Source: Prolixibacteraceae bacterium (GTDB lineage Bacteria > Bacteroidota > Bacteroidia > Bacteroidales > Prolixibacteraceae). From it: a stretch of DNA of 64,000 bases. The stretch is taken from assembly GCA_019720755.1 (NCBI GenBank), contig CP081303.1:2294001-2358000 (forward strand). Direction: 5' to 3'. A model generated the notes under the pieces. It had not been told where the DNA came from, did no database searches, and worked only from the letters and a program-made list of their open reading frames with translations. The position numbers and the translations under genes are program-made. Shown piece by piece: positions 38,305-46,545 of this stretch. Each line of letters starts with the position of its first letter. The first letter of the stretch is position 1.

Positions 38305-40083
38305 TTATAGTGATTTTACATATTCTGACAAATACTCAATATCTTTTTTCTTTACCTTCTTCCCTTTCAACCCATGATGATGAACAGAAAATATTTCCTC
38401 AATTGTTTTAGCTCGTCCATCAAAAAGATAAGGACCAGTACGCCAAACTTCCACAAGCGTTGGAGTATCCCATCCTTTTTCAAATTCAACCTCCCCGATA
38501 CGATGCATTTTACCATCAGTAAACAAACTACCACTATGACAATAGTTACAATTAAATTTTACAAATAGCTTCTCTCCTTTTTGAGCTCTCTTACTCAGCT
38601 CCCCATTCACCAAATAAGGACTAGGCAGTGGTATCAACGACTTCAAATAAGCATCCACAGCTTTCGCTTCCGAATCACTCACCTTTGCGAACTGGATATG
38701 TTGAAACCCTGCACGAACAGCAGTCTCCGCATCAGGTCGTATTCCAGTAATCATTGCAGGAGCAGTTCGATGAGAATAAAGCATGCTTTTACAATTCTTA
38801 GGATTTCCAATACCGTCATTCAATAGATCCCAATTCATTCCATCAGTACGAGCATCACTGGGGTGACATCCATTACATGATTGCCAGCTCTCTAAACAGT
38901 AAGAAGCATCGTTAAATAACTGCTCACCATGTCGAACTATTGATGTTTTAAAATCAGGATTCATTGCATAACTCTGCAGATGCTTATCCGCTATGTTATA
39001 ACAATTCAATCTATCTGAGAAGTAGGTCATAACCCACACTTTACCATCATTCAACACAACATTTCTTGGACCATTTCCATCCAAAGAGATACGCTCTCTA
39101 ATACCATTAAGAAAACGAAGATCATATGACAAACTCTCTTTATCTTCTAATTTCTCAAACTTCTCTATAAATCCAACATAATCAATTACACTCATATCAT
39201 GAGTTCCTGAATGGGTCACTATAATTTGATGATCATCACAATCCACCCCCCAAGTTCCAGCTGCACCATGATCAGATTCATCAAGAAGCACTGTTCCTAG
39301 AAGATCTAATGTTTGTATATCAATCACAGACATAGCACTAGTATTCATCCAACCTTGTTGCAATTGAGAAGTAGGGACCTGAAAACGCCCCAGATTATGA
39401 GTTACTAAAAGGTACTTCCCATCAGGAGTTAAAACCATATCACGTAACGCATTGCTACCATTGGTCAATTTAATTTGTTTTACCACCTTCATTTTTCCTG
39501 CATCAATCACCGACAAATCAGCTGCTACCGTATCGATATCAGCACGTTGACATGGCAAGAAGTTTGTAACAAACAAGTATTTTTCATCTTTAGAATAAAC
39601 CACATGGTTCGGTTCTCGTTCCACTTCGCATGAGGCAATATGCTTAAAATTAGGAAGAGAGATTTTAGCAATTTTATTGGTGTAACGATTACAAACAATA
39701 ACCTCCGTACCATTTTTATTTATCGTAGGATCACATGCCCCCATACCTACTCTGATAGAGTCTTCAACCATATCTGTTAGTAAATCGATACGATAGAGCA
39801 TTCCTTTAGAATAAGAAGTCGTTACATATAACTTATTCTTATAGATAGTTATCCCGGTAGGAGTATCATTAAAATTCCATGTATGCACCTTCTCTTGTGT
39901 TGCCGTCTGATAGCACACAACAGATTTTGTGTCTTTTTGAGCCATATACACCACTTTATTGTCAGAAGACAATGTAAAGTCAACAACAGAAAAAGTATTG
40001 TTTTGATCAGAGATGTTTTGACTCTGTCCTTTAATTGTAGAAAGTAATAAAAATAAAAATAGTGTGTGTGTAATATATTTCAT
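38305..40083 (-). CDS. YVTN-propeller / dihaem cytochrome c peroxidase-like (MauG-type) protein
   Basis: A 592-residue exported protein with a signal peptide ending G-Q-S-Q. The first about 340 residues form a YVTN-type seven-bladed propeller (K-L-Y-V-T-T-S, K-Y-L-F-V-T-N-F, K-Y-L-L-V-T-H-N). The C-terminal part is a dihaem domain with C-N-G-C-H-P near residue 402 and C-N-Y-C-H near 512, plus a D-T-P-T-L-V-E-V-W-R-T-G-P-Y-L-F-D-G-R motif shared with cytochrome c peroxidases and MauG. Predicted to act in the periplasm or at the surface in peroxide or radical chemistry. It is the second gene of the operon, 27 bp after the IclR gene. Confidence 0.85.
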   Translation of the reverse strand: MKYITHTLFLFLLLSTIKGQSQNISDQNNTFSVVDFTLSSDNKVVYMAQKDTKSVVCYQTATQEKVHTWNFNDTPTGITIYKNKLYVTTSYSKGMLYRIDLLTDMVEDSIRVGMGACDPTINKNGTEVIVCNRYTNKIAKISLPNFKHIASCEVEREPNHVVYSKDEKYLFVTNFLPCQRADIDTVAADLSVIDAGKMKVVKQIKLTNGSNALRDMVLTPDGKYLLVTHNLGRFQVPTSQLQQGWMNTSAMSVIDIQTLDLLGTVLLDESDHGAAGTWGVDCDDHQIIVTHSGTHDMSVIDYVGFIEKFEKLEDKESLSYDLRFLNGIRERISLDGNGPRNVVLNDGKVWVMTYFSDRLNCYNIADKHLQSYAMNPDFKTSIVRHGEQLFNDASYCLESWQSCNGCHPSDARTDGMNWDLLNDGIGNPKNCKSMLYSHRTAPAMITGIRPDAETAVRAGFQHIQFAKVSDSEAKAVDAYLKSLIPLPSPYLVNGELSKRAQKGEKLFVKFNCNYCHSGSLFTDGKMHRIGEVEFEKGWDTPTLVEVWRTGPYLFDGRAKTIEEIFSVHHHGLKGKKVKKKDIEYLSEYVKSL

Positions 40084-40110
40084 CGATTTATTGATTTAAT
40101 TAGAATCCAT

Positions 40111-40896
40111 CTAAATCCCATGCCCATAATGCTTTGAGATATTCAAAGCATACTGTTTGATCTCCTCTCCAACAGATTCAAAACAATCTAAACGCATTCG
40201 CGCAGAGGGAGCAGTAACCCATATAGAAGCTATCGGATACCCATATTGATTAAACACTGGTGCCCCTACGCAGTGCACACCCTCTAACTCTTCAGCTCGA
40301 TCAAAAGCATACCCTTGCTCTTTCACTTGCTTCAACTCTTTTGCGAATGCTGTTTTATTTAATATCGTACGTTCATTAAACTTTTTAAAACGTATTGTTT
40401 TTAATATCTCTGCCCTCTCCTCTTCTGGCAAAAAAGCAATCATCGCTTTTCCTGGAGCGGAAGTATGTAAATCAAATTGTTTGCCTACAGTCAACATAAA
40501 AGTAAACCCATGATTTCCGACAACCTGCTCCAAAACAACGCCTTTTTTATCAATCAAAGTTCCTAAAAGTATCGTCTCATTAAAGTTATCTCTCAAAGAT
40601 CTCATATAAGGTAAAGAACTCTCGACAACACTTGATTCATTCACTGTAGTGAGACCTATTCTTAGAAATTTATTAGACAGAAGAAAACGCCCATCTACAC
40701 TTGACTTCAGCAAATAATCTCTCTCAACAAGTGTATTCAAAATACGAAATAACGAACTTTTAGGAATACCCAGAAACTCCTGTATTTCACTTAGCGTCAT
40801 TCCATTATGCTGTACAGACAATAACTCTACAACTTCCAATGCACGTTCTAAATTAGGTACAGAATAACTATTTGAGACTCCAGACTCTTGTTTCAT
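40111..40896 (-). CDS. IclR-family transcriptional regulator
   Basis: A 261-residue regulator. The N-terminal winged helix (about 12-75) includes L-S-E-I-Q-E-F-L-G-I-P-K-S-S-L-F-R-I-L-N-T-L. It is followed by the IclR effector domain with L-H-T-S-A-P-G-K-A-M-I-A-F-L-P-E-E and the conserved G-Y-A-F-D-R-A-E-E-L-E-G-V-H-C-V-G-A-P-V-F-N block. IclR members sense small carbon compounds, often sugar acids or aromatic acids. It heads the operon of exported propeller and cytochrome proteins. The neighbouring heparinase is an alternative target. Effector unknown. Confidence 0.93.
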   Translation of the reverse strand: MKQESGVSNSYSVPNLERALEVVELLSVQHNGMTLSEIQEFLGIPKSSLFRILNTLVERDYLLKSSVDGRFLLSNKFLRIGLTTVNESSVVESSLPYMRSLRDNFNETILLGTLIDKKGVVLEQVVGNHGFTFMLTVGKQFDLHTSAPGKAMIAFLPEEERAEILKTIRFKKFNERTILNKTAFAKELKQVKEQGYAFDRAEELEGVHCVGAPVFNQYGYPIASIWVTAPSARMRLDCFESVGEEIKQYALNISKHYGHGI

Positions 40897-41223
40897 ATTT
40901 AAACTAACGTTTTATATATGGCACCAAAGGTAACAAATAAATAGATACATGTTTATATAGAAAGTATTAATCCATTCTAAATTGTTTAAATAATTATCAT
41001 CAAATATAGAATCACAACAAAGCCTAGCCCAAAGACATAATGTATAAAAAAATAGATAGTCTAGTTCAGTACAGAACAATGCAAAATATAAGGCTTCATT
41101 AAAGACAAAAAAGGCATTGAATACAGAGTTATCTCACATCTCAATGCCTTTCTAAAATATTTTCCAAGTAAAACAGTTCAATCAATCTCTTCTACTCGGA
41201 AAATAGACCTACCATACGACCTA
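40897..41223. other. Intergenic region between iclR-like and heparinase genes
   Basis: About 330 AT-rich bases. The right part contains the terminator of the heparinase gene (given separately). The left part should hold the promoter of the IclR operon; no clear TAnnTTTG box was chosen. No gene or repeat seen. Confidence 0.5.
41107..41152 (-). terminator. Terminator of the heparinase gene
   Basis: AAAAAAGGCATTGA pairs with TCAATGCCTTTCT around a loop of about 20 bases; on the minus strand the stem is followed by a T-run. It lies about 70 bp past the heparinase stop codon. Confidence 0.8.
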
Positions 41224-43302
41224 TCAAAACTCACAAAGTAGATACTTATTATACGCTGTTCCTACCTTCCAAAGAGCCACTTTAGCATCTACAAATCGTT
41301 CTCCCACCTTAAAGAAATGAGTCATTGGGGCAGGAACATTTTGCTGAACAAAAAGAACATAACGGCAACCGTCATAGATAAACTCGAAAGCTTCTGCTAC
41401 ACTTTTCTCGACCTCTCCTCCGGTACGAGTCGTCACACGAACAGAATGCAATATAGGTGTTCCTCTCTCGGGGTCATAAATAAGAGTCTTTAACGAGACC
41501 AATTCACTTCCTTCACACTTAGTAATATAACGAGATGCTGGCTTCTTTTTATTATACTCCTCAGAATATTCTGAGACCTCACGAGAAAGACGAACCTTCG
41601 AATCAAAACGAACATGGATGTTATGATCTGGATAGGTGGTTCTTAGCACCTCTCCTTCGACGCGCTGTTTGTTGTTCAAAAAGTTAAAATATTGATTAAA
41701 TTGATGAACCTTTTTAGAGTGAAAATTATCCATTACCACCCACAGTGAAGGCTTAATATAAAGCATCGAACGCTTCATTTGAACCGGATCATCAAGACGA
41801 CTGTAAGCAGTGTTATTTGCCTCTGCCCAAACACCCCAAGAGGCAATCTTCACGTGTTGGTAATCCGAAGATGGCTCCCAACTATTACTCCAACTAGAGG
41901 TATAAACTGCATTATCCAAACCATCTACCCCAATTGTATTATGAGCTTTACTAGATTTAAAATATGCTCTTTCTGGTTTGTCCAAATAGGTATATCGACC
42001 TGAATCTATTAAATAATCTCGTCCATGACCAAAAACAGTAAAATGCAATAGATCATCATGCCCATGACCACAGTATAAGTTTTTCAAGTGAAAACTTCCA
42101 TAAAAAGAACTACTACTCCAACCATCTCTCATATAGAGGTCTCCTGACACCTGCTGATACACCGATGTATATTTTGGATCACTTCCTTTCCACCTCTTAC
42201 TCTTCTTTAAAGTACGACGATCTAAATCAAAATAGCTTTCATAATCTATCCCACTAAAATTCATACGTTTTACTAAGACTGGGTCTTTCGTTGAAATGGC
42301 TGATTTAACCCACATATGACCAAGATCAGTATCATCACTATCCCCAAACAGAGGTTGATTACCATTAGGTTTCATCCATTGGACATTTGCCAATGCCATT
42401 TTATGAGTAATATCTCTCACTTGATTTGGCAACTCCACCTTAAATCTATCAGCCAAAAAGACCAAACCAGACAAACAGTGAAGTACCTCATTGTGATACA
42501 TAGGAGATTTCTCCCACTGAACACCATCTGTCCCAATCTGCAAAAAAGCAGATCGATTTAAGCGATCAATTGCATGCTTTTGCCATTGTACTGCCTCAGG
42601 ACTATCGTGAAAAAAAAGAGACAAACAAAAGAGACCATAATTCTCTAATATACCCCAATTACTAGTCTTTGAAAAATAGTTATAACTCTCATCTAGAAAT
42701 GCACCATGTGCTTTCAATGATTTTTTAAAAAGAGCAACAAATTCGGGTGTCAGTGCTTTTGATCCCTGCATAAACTCATAAGTACGAATCCAATTCTCAC
42801 AACGTATACCAACCTCGATACGTCGCCAAGCATTGGCTAAGCCAGACTGCTCCTCTCTACGATTCTTCTTAATCCAATCCGTACAATCTTGAACCCATTT
42901 CTCTGCATACTTCTCATCTCCAGTAAGCCAATATGCCCTACCCAAGTCGATCCAAAACTTATGACGATTCAACATATAGCACCACTCAGGATCTCCATTC
43001 GGCATGGCTAGCCAATCAATTGAACCCTTAAATTGGTGAACAGTATGAGTCTTTTCCATATCCCAATCATATCGAAAAAGATAAGTTTGATTCAACACCT
43101 CATCTGCCACTTTTAATGTTTGAGACACACCATCAGGATAACACGCTTTCACCTCATCCCTATCAGAAATAGAATGCTTTAAAAATAATACCCTATCTAT
43201 CCTTTTAGGGTTCTTGGCAAATAAAGGTGCCAAAATACCACTAAAAAAACATACAGAAACAGCAAATACTATTCGACGCATTCTTCTATTTAACTCAGTC
43301 AT
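41224..43302 (-). CDS. Heparinase II/III-family lyase, probably PL12
   Basis: A 692-residue exported polysaccharide lyase from the preferred ATG at 43302, which begins a signal peptide (M-T-E-L-N-R-R-M-R-R then a hydrophobic core). The N-terminal toroid shows W-C-Y-M-L-N-R-H-K-F-W, G-I-R-C-E-N-W, S-N-W-G-I-L-E-N-Y-G-L and P-M-Y-H-N-E-V-L-H-C, as in heparan-sulfate lyases of PL12. The C-terminal beta-sandwich has G-H-G-H-D-D-L-L-H-F-T-V-F-G-H-G-R-D-Y-L-I-D-S-G-R-Y-T-Y, the heparinase II/III signature. It would cleave a uronic-acid-containing glycan in the periplasm. The exact substrate (heparan, alginate-like or other) is not settled. Confidence 0.85.
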   Translation of the reverse strand: MTELNRRMRRIVFAVSVCFFSGILAPLFAKNPKRIDRVLFLKHSISDRDEVKACYPDGVSQTLKVADEVLNQTYLFRYDWDMEKTHTVHQFKGSIDWLAMPNGDPEWCYMLNRHKFWIDLGRAYWLTGDEKYAEKWVQDCTDWIKKNRREEQSGLANAWRRIEVGIRCENWIRTYEFMQGSKALTPEFVALFKKSLKAHGAFLDESYNYFSKTSNWGILENYGLFCLSLFFHDSPEAVQWQKHAIDRLNRSAFLQIGTDGVQWEKSPMYHNEVLHCLSGLVFLADRFKVELPNQVRDITHKMALANVQWMKPNGNQPLFGDSDDTDLGHMWVKSAISTKDPVLVKRMNFSGIDYESYFDLDRRTLKKSKRWKGSDPKYTSVYQQVSGDLYMRDGWSSSSFYGSFHLKNLYCGHGHDDLLHFTVFGHGRDYLIDSGRYTYLDKPERAYFKSSKAHNTIGVDGLDNAVYTSSWSNSWEPSSDYQHVKIASWGVWAEANNTAYSRLDDPVQMKRSMLYIKPSLWVVMDNFHSKKVHQFNQYFNFLNNKQRVEGEVLRTTYPDHNIHVRFDSKVRLSREVSEYSEEYNKKKPASRYITKCEGSELVSLKTLIYDPERGTPILHSVRVTTRTGGEVEKSVAEAFEFIYDGCRYVLFVQQNVPAPMTHFFKVGERFVDAKVALWKVGTAYNKYLLCEF

Positions 43303-43470
43303 CTTGATTATTGATTTTGTAAGTGGGATGAATATAATAAATATGAAACAAATAGAAATCCATCTGATTCTAAACATTATTTAGACTAAAAAAGAATAAA
43401 GTGTAACAAATGTGACACTAAGAATAGAAATATATTCCCCATCTTTGTTGTATCACTAAAATAAAACAAG

Positions 43471-43809
43471 ATGAAAATCGTAAATATCAATACCCTACAT
43501 CCCAAAGAGGGAAATAAACCCAATGTAGAACTCCTACTCAACACAGGAACTCTTAAAGAGATACAGATATCCTTTACCAAAGGACAGGTGATGGCAGAAC
43601 ATACTGCTCCTGGGGCAATCATTGTAATGGTATACAGAGGAGAAATTCTTTTTGGTATTGGAGAAGAGAAACATACCCTAAAAGAGGGAGACATGATCTC
43701 ATTAGATGCTAAAGTACCACACGATTTATTAGCATTAGAGGATAGCATTGTTCGTTTAACCCTTTCTCCTAAGGATGATTTCTCTAGAGTTCAAATGCTA
43801 ACAAAATAG
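43471..43809 (+). CDS. Small cupin-domain protein
   Basis: A 112-residue single-cupin protein without a signal peptide. Motif 1 is reduced: only one His (A-E-H-T-A-P-G) remains and the usual Glu is missing. Motif 2 keeps G-D-M-I-S-L-D-A-K-V-P-H, so a metal could be bound by two His at most. It is divergent from the lyase gene and convergent with the GH43-like gene. A role in opening or isomerising unsaturated uronate (KdgF-like) is possible from context, but the metal motif does not support a firm call. Confidence 0.8.
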   Translation: MKIVNINTLHPKEGNKPNVELLLNTGTLKEIQISFTKGQVMAEHTAPGAIIVMVYRGEILFGIGEEKHTLKEGDMISLDAKVPHDLLALEDSIVRLTLSPKDDFSRVQMLTK

Positions 43810-43822
43810 CACCATATAGTAT

Positions 43823-43871
43823 AAAAAAAAGGGCTATAGAAACCATGAATACAGTATACTATAGCCCTTTT
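43823..43871. terminator. Bidirectional terminator between cupin and GH43-like genes
   Basis: AAAAGGGCTATAG and CTATAGCCCTTTT arms with A- and T-runs on both sides, located between two convergent stop codons (43809 and 43903). It can serve both genes. Confidence 0.88.
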
Positions 43872-43902
43872 ACTAAATATTGAATCCTATTTATATAAAA
43901 TT

Positions 43903-44973
43903 CTACTCCTCATTGTACCTCAATGGAATCGTTACAATATAAGAGCGATCCCCAACAAACACAGAAGTTAAAAGTGTTTTAGGAGTGCTTCCTTCTACAT
44001 ACACAAAAGGACGTTCCATTCTTCTTGGAATATCAGGAGCACCATGCGATTTAATATCATCTTTCTTCAACACAACCTCATATTTTGATTTCTGCCAATC
44101 CAAACCATTATCAGAAACAACCAGCCCCAAATAGGTATGGGCATGAAATATTCCATAAAACAACGATCTCTTTACATCATACCAAAGCGACATATCTTCC
44201 GTATCTTGATTATCGATCACGGGGTTCTTTTGCATTACAAAAGGACCTGCAGGAGACTCTGACACTGCAATGGCTTGATTTCTAACAAAATTCTTATCAT
44301 TTGGCTTATCCCCTTTTACAATAAGATAATATTTCCCATCAGCTCCTCGTGATATTGCAGGATTCACCGTAAGTGTAGAAATCGGACCAGACGGCTCTAT
44401 TAATGGCTTATCTTGACGAACCCATGGTTCACTCAGGCTTGTAGCAACCGCCACACCAGTTCTTTGATTCACACGCAACGTATTTCGAAGCGCACAAGTA
44501 CTAGTACTCTTTCCATTCGTTGCTCTTAACATCTTCATATTATAATCAACATTCGGAGCATTGGTTGAAATATAATAGAGATAATATTTCCCCTCAAAAT
44601 ACTTTATCTTTGGGTTATGAACTGTCACCGCATCCCAATACCCTTTTCCTCTCCCATTCAATACAGTCTCTTGGTAGACCCACGGTCCAGATGGAGAGTC
44701 TGATACTGCATGAGCCACCTCCGATTCAACAAGCCATCCATAAAAATTATTTGGCCATCTAGAATAAAAAAGATGATAACGATTGTCCTCTCCTTTTATA
44801 ATCGATCCACCCCAATTAAAATAACCCTTCGTGACCAATAGGTTCTTTTTCTTAATCTTACCGATACAAACATTTAGATTTAAGTCATCAGAGGGCAATT
44901 GTTTTGCCTGGGTAACACCGACAGAAAAGATAAAAACGATCAAAAAAGAGATGATCCAATTAAAGTGTCTCAT
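43903..44973 (-). CDS. GH43-like five-bladed propeller glycosidase
   Basis: A 356-residue exported protein with a signal peptide (about 1-23, ending T-Q-A-K-Q). The blades show patterns typical of the GH43/GH32/GH117-like superfamily: G-G-S-I-I-K-G-E-D-N-R-Y-H-L-F-Y-S-R-W, A-V-T-V-H-N-P-K-I-K-Y-F-E-G-K-Y-Y-L-Y-Y-I, and N-P-A-I-S-R-G-A-D-G-K-Y-Y-L-I-V-K-G. The acidic catalytic residues of GH43 cannot be assigned with confidence, and a subfamily cannot be named. It lies near the PL12-like lyase and the cupin, suggesting a small glycan-processing locus, although it is in its own transcription unit. Confidence 0.75.
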   Translation of the reverse strand: MRHFNWIISFLIVFIFSVGVTQAKQLPSDDLNLNVCIGKIKKKNLLVTKGYFNWGGSIIKGEDNRYHLFYSRWPNNFYGWLVESEVAHAVSDSPSGPWVYQETVLNGRGKGYWDAVTVHNPKIKYFEGKYYLYYISTNAPNVDYNMKMLRATNGKSTSTCALRNTLRVNQRTGVAVATSLSEPWVRQDKPLIEPSGPISTLTVNPAISRGADGKYYLIVKGDKPNDKNFVRNQAIAVSESPAGPFVMQKNPVIDNQDTEDMSLWYDVKRSLFYGIFHAHTYLGLVVSDNGLDWQKSKYEVVLKKDDIKSHGAPDIPRRMERPFVYVEGSTPKTLLTSVFVGDRSYIVTIPLRYNEE

Positions 44974-45095
44974 TTTAGTTTAGATTTAGTATAAGCACCA
45001 AAATACTCATTTTTAAATCAAAAACCACAAATATGAGACCAAACATAAAGATTTATAAAGAAAACAGAATGAGAGAAAAACTCAAAGATAAGGCA

Positions 45096-45135
45096 CAAAA
45101 AAAGTGGTTCGGGACGAATCGAACCACTTTTTATA
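45096..45135 (-). terminator. Terminator of the rpsF-rpsR-rplI operon
   Basis: AAAAAGTGGTTCG pairs with CGAATCGAACCACTTTTT with a short GGGA-type loop, and the minus strand continues with a T-run. It lies about 65 bp past the rplI stop codon. Confidence 0.9.
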
Positions 45136-45199
45136 TGTTGTTTAAAATCTTTAAAGACTATTCAGGAATTGGTTTAACAATCCTTTATGAGCAAATAAA

Positions 45200-45646
45200 T
45201 TACTCAGAAATCACTTCAAAAGAAAAATCTACTACTACCTCACGGTGAAGTTTGATTTTTGCAGTATGAGATCCAATTCCTTTAATTGAATCCTCTTTGA
45301 TAGTGATTTGCTTACGTTCGATATCGAACCCTTGAGCTTTAAGAGCCTCAGCAATTTGGATGTTGTTTACCGAACCAAAAATCTTACCTGTAGATGAAGT
45401 CTTCGCTCCAATAGTTACTTTAAGATCTGCTAGTTTCGCTGCAACTTGTGATGCCTCTTCTTTCAATTTAGCTTCTTTGTGAGCACGCTGACGTTGGTTT
45501 TCTGCCAACACCTTCTTTGCCGACTCGGTAGCCAAAATTGCTATACCTTGAGGAATCAAGAAATTACGAGCATACCCATCTTTTACAGTTACGATGTCAT
45601 CTTTGCCACCCAAACGAGCAACATCTTGTTTCAAAATAATTTCCAT
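45200..45646 (-). CDS. rplI: 50S ribosomal protein L9
   Basis: A 148-residue large-subunit protein. The N-terminal 23S rRNA-binding domain has the L9 signature: V-A-R-L-G-G-K-D-D-I-V-T-V-K-D-G-Y-A-R-N-F-L-I-P-Q-G-I-A. It is followed by the long connecting helix (Lys/Ala/Glu-rich) and the C-terminal domain. It is the last gene of the conserved rpsF-rpsR-rplI cluster, 19 bp after rpsR, and ends before a strong terminator. Confidence 0.98.
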   Translation of the reverse strand: MEIILKQDVARLGGKDDIVTVKDGYARNFLIPQGIAILATESAKKVLAENQRQRAHKEAKLKEEASQVAAKLADLKVTIGAKTSSTGKIFGSVNNIQIAEALKAQGFDIERKQITIKEDSIKGIGSHTAKIKLHREVVVDFSFEVISE

Positions 45647-45665
45647 CTTTTCTCCTTTGTTTTGA

Positions 45666-45935
45666 TTATTTCAACAAATCAGTTACATAAGGCAACAAAG
45701 CGATTTGACGCGCACGTTTGATAGCCTGAGACACCTTACGTTGGTACTTCAACGATGTTCCTGTAATACGACGAGGAAGAATTTTACCTTGCTCGTTCAA
45801 AAACTTCTTAAGAAACTCTGGATCTTTGTAATCTACATACTTGATACCATTCTTCTTGAAGCGACAGTATTTTTTCTTTTTGATCTCAACTGTTGGAGGA
45901 GTCAAATATCTAATTTCGCTACTATTCTGTGCCAT
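45666..45935 (-). CDS. rpsR: 30S ribosomal protein S18
   Basis: An 89-residue small-subunit protein with the S18 blocks [26 protein letters not shown] and [19 protein letters not shown]. It pairs with S6 in the ribosome platform. It starts 2 bp after the rpsF stop codon, so the two are translationally coupled. Confidence 0.98.
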   Translation of the reverse strand: MAQNSSEIRYLTPPTVEIKKKKYCRFKKNGIKYVDYKDPEFLKKFLNEQGKILPRRITGTSLKYQRKVSQAIKRARQIALLPYVTDLLK

Positions 45936-45937
45936 GA

Positions 45938-46285
45938 TTAGTTCTCCTTTTCTGCTTTAAATTTGTTACGACGTTTCTCACTGTACTGTGCTGCATACTT
46001 CTCTAGTTTCACTGTCATGAAACGTAGAACGCGCTCGTCACGTTTGAATTCTGTTTCAAATTTTGCAAGGAAACTTGGGTCTGCCTTGAACTCAAAAAGA
46101 TGATAAAATCCTGTAGACTTCTTCTGAATTGGGTAAGCCAATTTCTTAAGTCCCCAGTTCTCTTCGTGAATCATCTCGCCGCCGTTATCGACAACAAGTG
46201 CACGAAATTTATCTACCGCTTCCTTTATCTGACCTTCAGATAAAACGGGAGTAGCAATGAAAACGGTTTCGTACTGGTTAAACAT
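45938..46285 (-). CDS. rpsF: 30S ribosomal protein S6
   Basis: A 115-residue small-subunit protein. It begins [16 protein letters not shown] and contains the S6 block [20 protein letters not shown]. The C-terminus is a basic tail rich in Lys/Arg/Asn. It is the first gene of the operon, preceded by a leader of about 50 bases and a good promoter. Confidence 0.98.
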   Translation of the reverse strand: MFNQYETVFIATPVLSEGQIKEAVDKFRALVVDNGGEMIHEENWGLKKLAYPIQKKSTGFYHLFEFKADPSFLAKFETEFKRDERVLRFMTVKLEKYAAQYSEKRRNKFKAEKEN

Positions 46286-46341
46286 GATATAATAAACTTT
46301 AAATGAATATTAAAAACTGCCCACCTTCGTGAACAGCGCCG

Positions 46342-46372
46342 CAAATATAACACCTTTAACCCTACTCACAAA
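46342..46372 (-). promoter_or_regulatory. Promoter of the rpsF operon
   Basis: On the minus strand TTTG (plus-strand CAAA at 46369-46372) and TATATTTG (plus-strand CAAATATA at 46342-46349) are separated by exactly 19 bases, a near-perfect Bacteroidota promoter. Transcription would start near 46335. The leader includes GCTG...CAC-GAAG-GTG...CAG, which can fold into a short hairpin and might be the S6:S18 autoregulatory site; that last point is a guess. Confidence 0.8.
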
Positions 46373-46432
46373 CAATGAATCAAAATTTTTATCAAAAAAA
46401 CTTCCTTTTACCAAAAAAAAGCCCCTAAATTT

Positions 46433-46469
46433 GCCGCAGGTTTTCTTTCAATAAGAAAAACCTCTGGCA
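46433..46469. other. Inverted repeat upstream of the MATE gene
   Basis: GCCGCAGGTTTTCTT pairs with AAGAAAAACCTCTGGC around a 5-base loop, with one mismatch and one bulge. It lies about 75 bp upstream of the MATE start codon and 60 bp upstream of the rpsF promoter. It is preceded by A-runs on the plus strand. Possible attenuator, terminator or regulatory hairpin; role unknown. Confidence 0.5.
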
Positions 46470-46545
46470 TATTCCACAGAACATATGTTTCGATGCATCA
46501 AAAAATCACACCAGCATTGAAATCTATTACGTTTTATTTAAATTG

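Noticed and set aside
45033-45248. 71-codon plus-strand frame
   Set aside because: It reads through the terminator hairpin of the ribosomal operon and overlaps rplI on the opposite strand.
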